Of a stretch of 64,000 bases of DNA, positions 1 to 5,563 are shown one piece after another. The notes under the pieces were generated by a model. That model worked only from the letters and a program-made list of their open reading frames with translations. It searched no databases and was not told the origin of the DNA. Position numbers and translations under genes: made by a program. The stretch's first letter is position 1, and each line of letters begins with the position of its first letter. Origin of the DNA: CAZFOB01 sp964520325. Its GTDB lineage: Bacteria > Actinomycetota > JAICYB01. The stretch is from NCBI GenBank assembly GCA_964520325.1, contig CAZFOB010000001.1, positions 248,001 through 312,000 on the forward strand, given 5' to 3'.

Positions 1-53
1 GCGCGACGGTCGTCGCGCCGTGCCGAGGTCTTACGTCGTTTGGGGGCCTGCAT
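1..53 (-). CDS. rpmF: 50S ribosomal protein L32 (5' part, cut by window edge)
   Basis: The first 17 codons run leftwards off the window and encode a basic peptide starting M-Q-A-P-K-R-R-K-T-S. This matches the N-terminus of L32 (typically M-A-V-P-K-R-K/R-T-S). L32 is a small zinc-ribbon protein of the large ribosomal subunit. It follows yceD on the same strand, the classical yceD-rpmF arrangement. The identification rests on a short stretch plus gene order, but both agree. Confidence 0.8.
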   Translation of the reverse strand, partial: MQAPKRRKTSARRDDRR

Positions 54-124
54 GATGAAGAACCTTTCCTTTCCGAGGGCCCAGGGGGCCAGGGGGCCCG
101 GGGGAACGGCGGAACGGGAAGTCC

Positions 125-631
125 CTAGTTTAACCCACCCAGCTCGCGGAGCGCCGACCACCGTGGATCGCCCTCTTCTGGGCAATCACAGGCGCTCTCG
201 TTGAGGTCGGCGCCGCAACGGCTGCACAGGCCGGCGCAATCCGGCCGGCACAAGGGGTCGGTGGACATCGCGAGCGCCACGGTGTCGCGTGTCATCGGTT
301 CGAGGTCGATCGTCGAGTCCTTGATGACGTAACCCTCTTCCCAGACGTCGGTAGCGGGACGGTAGAGCTCGGCTCCTTCGAACCGAAAGGGCAGCATGAG
401 CGCTGTAAGGCATCGTTTGCACTCGCCCTTCATCGTGCCCGCCAAGACCCCGCGCGCGAGCACGCCGCCGTCGATAGCCTCGAGGATCAGGTCGAAATCG
501 ACCTCGCCGACCACCTCAACCAAACCGGAAACGAGGTCCGGTACCGGCGCGACGAAGCTGAGCGGACGCTGAACTCCTGGAGATTCCAGGAGCTCACGGA
601 CGTCGAGAACGAGGGGAGAATGCGTACGCAC
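125..631 (-). CDS. yceD: YceD/DUF177 family protein
   Basis: The 168-residue product is typical in length for DUF177/YceD, a conserved protein encoded just upstream of rpmF in most bacteria and linked to 23S rRNA or ribosome assembly. The N-terminal half is an acidic/hydrophobic beta-rich segment with the C-x2-C pair E-C-K-R-C. The C-terminus has the cysteine cluster C-R-P-D-C-A-G-L-C-S-R-C-G ending in C-D-C, typical of the actinobacterial form and possibly metal-binding. The start is GTG. The gene ends about 70 bp before rpmF, with a G/C-rich spacer between them. The biochemical role of the family is not settled. Confidence 0.88.
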   Translation of the reverse strand: MRTHSPLVLDVRELLESPGVQRPLSFVAPVPDLVSGLVEVVGEVDFDLILEAIDGGVLARGVLAGTMKGECKRCLTALMLPFRFEGAELYRPATDVWEEGYVIKDSTIDLEPMTRDTVALAMSTDPLCRPDCAGLCSRCGADLNESACDCPEEGDPRWSALRELGGLN

Positions 632-666
632 GTCACACGATCGTACTGAGTCGGGCGTATTCGGAC

Positions 667-1194
667 TTATTCGGGCCGGGGGAGTGGTCCCGAGATCTCT
701 CCAGAGTCCTCGAGCTCGAGCGGCTCGGGCACCCCGGTGTGTGCCTCCATACGCCGCCGAAGCTGTTCGCGCCCCTTGCCGATCGTCCGTTGCAGCTTGT
801 CCAAGATGATCTCGACGTTCGCCATCTTTGCGTCGATGTAGTCGTCGGCCTGGTGAGCGATCTTCTCTGCCTCGGCTTGAGCCTCGGCCACGATCCGCTC
901 AGCCTCGGTGTCGGCGGCGAGGACCACCTCGGCCCGAGACAGCAGCCGCGACCGCTCCTCCCTGGCCTGCTCGACGATGAAGGCGCGCTGCTCGTGGGCT
1001 TCGGTGAGGATCCTCTCCCGCTCGTCCATCACGGCACGCGCTTGCTCGTGCTCGGCGGGAAGCGCGTCGCGGACCTGCTTGATCAAGGCGATCGCGTCCT
1101 GGCGCGGGATCACCGCCGAGGAGGACAGCGGGACGCTGCGCGCCTCGGCCACGAGTTGCTCGAGGGCCTCGAGGGCTTCCATATAGGTCGTCAT
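667..1194 (-). CDS. sepIVA: SepIVA-like DivIVA-domain coiled-coil protein (Rv2927c type)
   Basis: The 175-residue product is almost entirely alpha-helical, with a long E/A/R-rich coiled coil over about residues 50-140. It has no signal peptide and an acidic C-terminal tail. In mycobacteria the gene between coaD and yceD-rpmF encodes SepIVA (Rv2927c), a septum-associated DivIVA-like division factor, and position and composition here match. It overlaps the coaD stop by one base (TGATG), so translation is probably coupled. It could be confused with ATP-synthase b-like helical proteins, but the locus is far from an atp operon. The functional assignment is by context. Confidence 0.72.
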   Translation of the reverse strand: MTTYMEALEALEQLVAEARSVPLSSSAVIPRQDAIALIKQVRDALPAEHEQARAVMDERERILTEAHEQRAFIVEQAREERSRLLSRAEVVLAADTEAERIVAEAQAEAEKIAHQADDYIDAKMANVEIILDKLQRTIGKGREQLRRRMEAHTGVPEPLELEDSGEISGPLPRPE

Positions 1195-1673
1195 CAGTCG
1201 AGTTTCTCCTTGAGCCGCTTCTCGACGACGAGCGGCACCAGTCCGTTGATGTCGCCCCCGAGGGAGACGACCTCCTTCATGAGGGTCGACGAGAGATACG
1301 TGTACTCGGGGCTCGCCGGGAGGAACACCGTCTCAACGCCCATCCGCGCATTCATGTGAGCCATCTGCATCTCGTAGTCGAAGTCACTCACAGCGCGGAT
1401 CCCCTTGACGACGCAGTCGGCGGAGACGTCCCGGCACAAGTCCACGAGCAGCCCGTCGAACGTGGTAACGGCGATGCCTTCGAGATGCGATGTCACGTCC
1501 GTGATGAGCGCGATCCGCTCGTCCAACGTGAACAACGGCTGCTTGTTCGGATTCGAGGGTGCCGAGGACACGGCAACGACCAGCTCGTCGAACGCCTTGA
1601 CCGCGCGGTCGATCACGTCGAGGTGTCCGTTCGTGATGGGGTCGAACGATCCCGGGTACACAGCCTTTCTCAC
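1194..1673 (-). CDS. coaD: Phosphopantetheine adenylyltransferase
   Basis: The 159-residue product is the standard CoaD length. It transfers AMP from ATP to 4'-phosphopantetheine, the penultimate step of CoA synthesis. The N-terminus reads YPGSFDPITNGHLDVIDRA, containing the T/H-x-G-H nucleotidyltransferase signature. The C-terminal YTYLSSTLMKEV segment matches the family ISSTxVR/K region. It overlaps rsmD upstream by 4 bp and the sepIVA-like gene downstream by 1 bp, so it lies inside one polycistron. Confidence 0.97.
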   Translation of the reverse strand: MRKAVYPGSFDPITNGHLDVIDRAVKAFDELVVAVSSAPSNPNKQPLFTLDERIALITDVTSHLEGIAVTTFDGLLVDLCRDVSADCVVKGIRAVSDFDYEMQMAHMNARMGVETVFLPASPEYTYLSSTLMKEVVSLGGDINGLVPLVVEKRLKEKLD

Positions 1674-2257
1674 GACTGGAGATCCATATCCGTCTCCCCT
1701 GCTCTATAGATGAGAATCCGAGTATCCCCGTAACGGCGGTCGGCTTCCACAACCAGGCCCGCTGCGGCGGGGGCTGGCACATCTCTCCACCGGCACTCGA
1801 GCACCACCGCGCCGTCCGGCTCCAGGTGGGGGCCGAGGACCTCGAGCACCGCTGCGACCGGCTCGTCGTAGGGCGGGTCGATGAACACGAGGTCGAAGGG
1901 GCCGTCCTTGCGGGCCCCACCTTTGAGGTACCGGACGACCGGAGCCTGGCGCACCTTCACGTCATCGCCCCCCCCGGCCACCTTCGCATTGTCGCGGCAT
2001 GCCTGCGCGGCTTCACGGCTCGAATCGACGAGCACCGCCAGACACGCACCGCGAGAGACCGCTTCCAGGCCATAGGCACCGGAGCCGGCGTACAGGTCGA
2101 GGACTCGAGCGTCCGGCAAGCGGTGGGCGATCGAGGCGAAGACCGCTTGGCGAACCCGCTCGCTCGCCGGCCTGATGCCCTTCGGGACCTTGAGCTTGAT
2201 GCCCCGAGCATCCCCCCCAGAGATCCTCACCGGGAGCCACGGCTGGCCGATCCACAC
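1670..2257 (-). CDS. rsmD: 16S rRNA (guanine(966)-N(2))-methyltransferase RsmD
   Basis: SAM-dependent methyltransferase of 186-195 residues. It shows the Rossmann SAM loop DLYAGSGAYGLEA and the catalytic N6/N2-methylase motif DPPY (FIDPPYD), both diagnostic of RsmD. It methylates G966 in helix 31 of 16S rRNA on the assembling 30S subunit. The listed start is GTG. A second GTG at 2230 gives V-R-I-S-G-G-D-A-R-G, which fits the usual family N-terminus better, so the true start may be there. It overlaps coaD by 4 bp, the conserved rsmD-coaD pair. Confidence 0.95.
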   Translation of the reverse strand: MWIGQPWLPVRISGGDARGIKLKVPKGIRPASERVRQAVFASIAHRLPDARVLDLYAGSGAYGLEAVSRGACLAVLVDSSREAAQACRDNAKVAGGGDDVKVRQAPVVRYLKGGARKDGPFDLVFIDPPYDEPVAAVLEVLGPHLEPDGAVVLECRWRDVPAPAAAGLVVEADRRYGDTRILIYRAGETDMDLQS

Positions 2258-2269
2258 CTGCTATGCGAG

Positions 2270-2593
2270 TTACTCAGCAAGGTGACGGACCTCGCCGGGT
2301 GCTACGGCAGCGATGGCTTCAAGTGTCTGCGGCAAGATCGCGACAAGGTCTCTGAGTTGATTGGTCGGCGCGTCGAGCACAACGATGCCGAGCCGAAGTT
2401 CGAGCAGGTTCTGCTGGTGCTCGATGCTGCGATCGTTGGTTACCAGCACCTCGAAACCAGCTTCCGCCGCCAAGGCGAGCAGAGCACCGTTCTTCTTGCC
2501 AGTCCAGCCCTCTCGGCGGACCGTCGAGACCTCGTGTCCGACGAGCTCGCGCGCCAAGCGGAGTGGCACGTGCTCGTCAAGCAGGACTCGCAC
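2270..2593 (-). CDS. DUF5615/PIN-like toxin of a toxin-antitoxin pair
   Basis: The 107-residue product begins MRVLLDEHVP and has a central LVTNDRSIEHQQN segment. These are the acidic motifs of the DUF5615 (Mut7-C/PIN-like) family, putative ribonuclease toxins paired with DUF433 antitoxins. The acidic residues Asp6, Glu7 and the N-D pair are the expected metal-site positions. It overlaps the DUF433 gene by 17 bp in antitoxin-first order, the usual arrangement. The pair sits between rsmD and a run of integron-like cassettes, a common home for such modules. Toxicity is inferred from the family. Confidence 0.82.
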   Translation of the reverse strand: MRVLLDEHVPLRLARELVGHEVSTVRREGWTGKKNGALLALAAEAGFEVLVTNDRSIEHQQNLLELRLGIVVLDAPTNQLRDLVAILPQTLEAIAAVAPGEVRHLAE

Positions 2594-2798
2594 GCGGTAC
2601 CGAGGTCCCTAACTCCTCCAAGACCGCGACGACCTGCTCCCGGGTCACCGACGGGAAGTCCTCGAGGAACTCCTCGAGGCTGTAGTTGCCTTCGAGGTAG
2701 TCGATGAGATTACGCAGAGGGACCCTGGTGCCAATGAAGACCGGCTTGCCGCCCAGAATCTCTGGGTCGGAGTGAACCGTCGAACCTAGACCGCTCAT
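2577..2798 (-). CDS. DUF433 antitoxin
   Basis: The 73-residue product contains the DUF433 core DPEILGGKPVFIGTRVPL followed by a short helical region. DUF433 proteins are helix-turn-helix antitoxins that normally precede a DUF5615 or PIN-type toxin and autorepress the operon. The reading frame is open upstream to 2867, but the ATG at 2798 puts the conserved domain near the N-terminus as in other members. No strong ribosome site is visible at either start. Confidence 0.85.
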   Translation of the reverse strand: MSGLGSTVHSDPEILGGKPVFIGTRVPLRNLIDYLEGNYSLEEFLEDFPSVTREQVVAVLEELGTSVPRASPA

Positions 2799-3008
2799 AG
2801 ATTCAGGGTACGCCACACCAGACTGCGCAACGAATCTTGCGGCACACATCCACGGGCGAGCCAGCAATCGGCTTTGCCGTCAGCCGCGACCTCAACGCGG
2901 GAGATTTCACTTGGATGCCTTCGTACGTGGACACACGCCAAGACGACAAGTTCGTCAGAGGAAGCGCGCGCCCAAGCCGACTTCGGCCGCCTCGTACCAG
3001 CCCGCCGC

Positions 3009-3015
3009 GTTAGGC
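3009..3015 (-). repeat. attC-like core box at the end of the acetyltransferase cassette
   Basis: Read in gene direction this is GCCTAAC, a perfect match to the attC R'' consensus RYYYAAC. It contains the TAA stop of the acetyltransferase gene, a common placement in cassettes. The rest of the site towards 2950 does not fold into a clear symmetric arm and no GTTRRRY partner is seen, so this site looks degraded. Confidence 0.5.
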
Positions 3016-3531
3016 GTCAAGACGACGCTCGAGGATCACTGCGATCTCGCCGGTAGTTGTCACGAACGTGTCGATAGCGACCCATCCGCACTTCTGATAG
3101 AACGCTTCCGCGGGCCCGCCTGGTGGACCGGTCGCAACCCACACTCGATGGAACCCACGCTGCTCCGCCCATCTCTCGAGTTCGCGGACAAGTCGTGAGC
3201 CGATACCCTGCCGGCGCCGCCCAGAATCCACGACCATTCCCACTAACCACGGAGAGCGATCCCGAAACTCGTCAGGATCGAACTCAAGGATGCCGACAGC
3301 GCCAATCGCTTGTCCGCGCGCATCCATCGCGACCCACGTCAACGGAATCTCGTCGCGCCCAGCCTCGCGGCGGGTGGCGTCGACCCAGAACTCCAACTCG
3401 ACAGGCTCAGGTGGTTGGCCCCACTCAGCCCATCGGATCTGACCGACCTGCGAGATGAGATGCGGGTGGTCAGCGAGCAATCCGATCGCAATATGCTCCG
3501 CGTCGATCTTGCACGCACTCGCATCGTTCAT
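3010..3531 (-). CDS. GNAT-family N-acetyltransferase (cassette gene)
   Basis: The 173-residue product has the GNAT acetyl-CoA-binding signature R-R-Q-G-I-G-S-R-L (Q/R-x-x-G-x-G/A) at about residues 108-116, preceded by the hydrophobic strand W-L-V-G-M-V-V. A C-terminal F-Y-Q-K-C-G-W motif completes the fold. The substrate is unknown. The frame stays open far upstream, but the ATG at 3531 lies only nine bases after an attC-like GTTAGGC box, the normal geometry for a cassette gene. No ribosome site is visible, which is also common for cassettes. Its stop codon is inside the next core box. Confidence 0.85.
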   Translation of the reverse strand: MNDASACKIDAEHIAIGLLADHPHLISQVGQIRWAEWGQPPEPVELEFWVDATRREAGRDEIPLTWVAMDARGQAIGAVGILEFDPDEFRDRSPWLVGMVVDSGRRRQGIGSRLVRELERWAEQRGFHRVWVATGPPGGPAEAFYQKCGWVAIDTFVTTTGEIAVILERRLDA

Positions 3532-3540
3532 AGCTGGTGC

Positions 3541-3624
3541 GCCTAACGACTTCTGTTGCTGAGGAACGACGGAGTCCGGCGCGAAGCGCCGGGCGTCGTC
3601 GTCTCCTCCTGCAACGAGTTGATA
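3541..3624 (-). repeat. attC-like recombination site A
   Basis: The 84-bp imperfect palindrome lies between the metallopeptidase stop and the acetyltransferase start. The gene-direction 3' end is GTTAGGC (perfect GTTRRRY) and the 5' end is the near-consensus TATCAAC. The centre is a perfect 7-bp stem with a GAA loop (CCGGCGC/GCGCCGG, 3576-3592). The outer arms also pair, with bulges (GTTGC at 3555-3559 with GCAAC at 3611-3615). Such bulged folded sites are what integron integrases recognise. The 13-bp end GCCTAACGACTTC is shared with site B. Confidence 0.68.
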
Positions 3625-3643
3625 GGCAGTACGTCCGAAGCGT

Positions 3644-4295
3644 TCACGAGATACCTGCCATTGTGAGGATTGAGATCGCGTCTGTCTGCACCAGTTCCGC
3701 GGCAGACTGGCCAGATCGTGCGATCGCAAGATCTGCGATGTAGGTACCCGCGCGATAGCCAATCCACAGTCGGCCGTCCGGGTGGAAGAACATCCACTGC
3801 GCATACGGTGCGGACGCCGGCAGACCGAGCAGTTCGTCGACCCATTCGCGGACGTCATCGGGATACACAGCCCACGGCGGCGTGACTCCTGACGCGTCGC
3901 GTTCGAACGCCGTGGCGAGTCCCTCACAGACCACTCCGTTCATGAACGAGTCAGACGCAGGCGCGGCCAAGACCCAGCCGCGCACCAGGTGATGACACTC
4001 ATGGAAGAGCATGTGACGGAGATGGGATCCGACGATGGCGGCGACGCCCTCCGATCGGGCGGGTTCGACGATCCAATTGATGCGTCCTTCCTCAAGAGCC
4101 GAAGCGCCGCACCCGAACTGGGGGGATGATTTCCCAGCCGGCACGTGCTTCGACCCGGATTTCGACGTCGGATGCAAGCGCCGGAAGGTGTGCGCGGATC
4201 TCCGGCTCAGCTCTCTCTCCGATCTTCTGGATAAGGTCACGGTCCGAAGACGCGAGGACGTCATTTGTGCTGTCGTCGAACACGATTCTGAACAT
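3644..4295 (-). pseudogene. DUF2268-like zinc metallopeptidase, frame broken once
   Basis: The N-terminal part (4295 down to about 4125, starting MFRIVFDDSTND) and the C-terminal part (about 4125 down to 3644) are in different frames. The C-terminal part contains H-E-C-H-H, an HExxH zinc-protease motif, then an R-A-G-T-Y-I-A-D segment as in DUF2268 predicted proteases. Removing one base from the six-base G run at 4120-4125 restores one continuous protein of about 216 residues (G-W-E-I-I-P-Q-F-G-C-G). This could be a real frameshift or a homopolymer error. The ATG lies eight bases from the GTTAGGC box of site B, so it is the middle cassette. Confidence 0.72.
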
Positions 4296-4303
4296 TGATA
4301 TCT

Positions 4304-4376
4304 GCCTAACGACTTCGGACGCTGAGCGGCGCGGAGCCGCGCAGCGACTCGCGTCCGCTCCTACGCCGAGTTGTAC
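4304..4376 (-). repeat. attC-like recombination site B
   Basis: The 73-bp imperfect palindrome lies between the DinB-like gene stop and the metallopeptidase start. In gene direction it begins GTACAAC (one mismatch to RYYYAAC) and ends GTTAGGC. The arms CGGACGC (4316-4322) and GCGTCCG (4351-4357) pair perfectly around a GC-rich central hairpin (GCGGC/GCCGC, 4326-4340). It shares the 13-bp terminal box GCCTAACGACTTC with site A although the middles differ, the classical attC pattern of conserved ends and variable centre. Confidence 0.68.
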
Positions 4377-4402
4377 GGCTTGGTAGGTGAAAGGTCACCG
4401 GC

Positions 4403-5143
4403 TCAACTCCCCTGCTGCGACGAGAGGGCGGCCGCACCAGGACCTTCGAGATCGCTCAGTGCAGAGCGTCTCCCGGCGAGCACCATGGCAATCGCTTCGA
4501 TCGAACCCCGCGCGATGTCGCCTGATCCGGTCGACCAATCGATATCGGTTGCCTCAAGTCGGACACCCTTGGGTGCGCGTCCCCAACCAAATAGGCGTCG
4601 CGCAATCGTGAGCGCGCCATCCGCCGCCAGCAGAAAAGCTGAAGGGGGAACATCGTGAGGGACGCTCAGAGCGCGTCGAATATCTTGGCCGTGGATCAGC
4701 AGTTCGCCGAGCGGGACGGCTGGGGTCGGGTGAACGCGAACACCAATCTCGTATCTCGTCCGGTCCAAAGCAGCAACGAGATCTCCAGGAGGCATACGAG
4801 CAGCTCGGCGGCGCGCGGCCTTCGCCAAAGCGGTCTGAGGACGAAAGCCCCCACGGACGAGGTCGACGAGTAGTGGATATCCGCGGCGGTAGGCTTCGTC
4901 GCTCCTGACGAGGTGGGCTACAACGTCACGAACCTTCCACCCCTCGCAGAGAGAAGGGCGTTCCCACGCTTCCGTCGGTAAGTCAGCCAGGTCGCGGACG
5001 AGCCGCGCTCGCTCCTGCGGGATGATCTCGCGGAGCTCACTACGTTTCGAGATCAGGTACCTCCGTGTGAGTCTGTACAACTCCTGATTGACCTGACCGG
5101 CCCAACATTCATCGCCGCAGCCTAATCGCGGTGGCGATGCCAC
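4403..5143 (-). CDS. Maleylpyruvate-isomerase / DinB-like family protein (TIGR03083 type)
   Basis: The product is up to 246 residues. The helical DinB-like N-terminal domain carries R-P-S-L-C-E-G-W-K-V-R-D-V-V-A-H-L, the hallmark of mycothiol-dependent maleylpyruvate isomerase-like proteins, with a later H-G-Q-D-I-R-R helix. These proteins bind a metal through histidines and are thought to use mycothiol, an actinobacterial thiol. The substrate is unknown. The start is uncertain: the ATG at 5143 precedes a degenerate ATTAGGC box (5120-5126), and a TTG at 5080 would leave that box outside the gene. The stop is followed by attC-like site B, so it may be the first cassette of the array. Confidence 0.8.
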   Translation of the reverse strand: MASPPRLGCGDECWAGQVNQELYRLTRRYLISKRSELREIIPQERARLVRDLADLPTEAWERPSLCEGWKVRDVVAHLVRSDEAYRRGYPLLVDLVRGGFRPQTALAKAARRRAARMPPGDLVAALDRTRYEIGVRVHPTPAVPLGELLIHGQDIRRALSVPHDVPPSAFLLAADGALTIARRLFGWGRAPKGVRLEATDIDWSTGSGDIARGSIEAIAMVLAGRRSALSDLEGPGAAALSSQQGS

Positions 5144-5366
5144 TCATCACACTCCGACCAGCTAGAACACGGACGCGTATCGCCTCCAGGAATATTCGCG
5201 GAACCACCGCTGCGGCTAGCAAACGAGCATGCCAACCCAGCGGCTCCCGGTAGCCGTCGTGCGGGTATGCCAGCCGGATCGAGAGTCCCGGTCGGAGGCT
5301 CGGACGAGTCCGCCAAGTGCGACGGTGTTCAATTCCAAAGTCCGGACGATCCCGGATCTCACTCAC
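5109..5366 (-). CDS. Hypothetical protein, doubtful
   Basis: An 85-codon frame with a basic N-terminus and one hydrophobic patch (L-L-A-A-A-V-V-P). It overlaps the upstream end of the DinB-like gene and matches no family I recognise. It lies in the 420-bp stretch between the cassette cluster and recG, which holds no other convincing gene. It could be a remnant of another cassette or a chance frame in GC-rich DNA. Confidence 0.22.
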   Translation of the reverse strand: MSEIRDRPDFGIEHRRTWRTRPSLRPGLSIRLAYPHDGYREPLGWHARLLAAAVVPRIFLEAIRVRVLAGRSVMSGIATAIRLRR

Positions 5367-5449
5367 GATGCTCTCTCAGACGAGGTATCGACACTCGCTG
5401 ACGCGATCCGCGGCGGCGGCCCTGGGCCCGAACGGAGTGCCTCATGGCA

Positions 5450-5501
5450 GGCGCGCAACAGCGATCACGACAGAACAGCAACACGCGCGACGTTGCGCGC
5501 C
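5450..5501. repeat. 10-bp perfect inverted repeat
   Basis: GGCGCGCAAC at 5450-5459 is mirrored by GTTGCGCGCC at 5492-5501, separated by 32 bases. It lies about 60 bp beyond the 3' end of recG, between recG and the cassette cluster. It could act as a recG terminator stem or be the decayed arms of another attC-like site, since its inner ends read CAAC and GTTG. Confidence 0.4.
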
Positions 5502-5563
5502 GAATGGTGAAACGGAGGGCGGGCCCAGGGCCGCCGCCGTTCGACTTGGCTTCGACATACCTT

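Larger units (their letters stand above)
3009..4376 (-). mobile_element. Integron-type gene-cassette cluster without integrase (CALIN-like)
   Basis: Three consecutive minus-strand genes (acetyltransferase, metallopeptidase, DinB-like) are separated by short palindromic sites whose ends carry the attC core boxes. GTTAGGC stands just before two of the genes, and GCCTAAC spans the stop codon of the third. All cassettes have the same orientation and almost no spacer between core box and start codon, as in integron arrays. No tyrosine-recombinase intI gene is present in the 64 kb. Families such as GNAT, TA pairs and lone metalloproteases are frequent cassette cargo. The array may extend right to about 5126, where a degenerate ATTAGGC box lies. 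Confidence 0.68.

Noticed and set aside
739..1359. Long plus-strand open frame opposite the sepIVA-like and coaD genes
   Set aside because: It is the antisense shadow of two well-supported minus-strand genes; its product shows no family features and is rich in the residues expected from reversed GC-rich codons.
2868..3008. Complete attC site after the acetyltransferase gene
   Set aside because: Only the first core box (3009-3015) is convincing; I could not find a paired GTTRRRY end or symmetric arms, so only the box was annotated.
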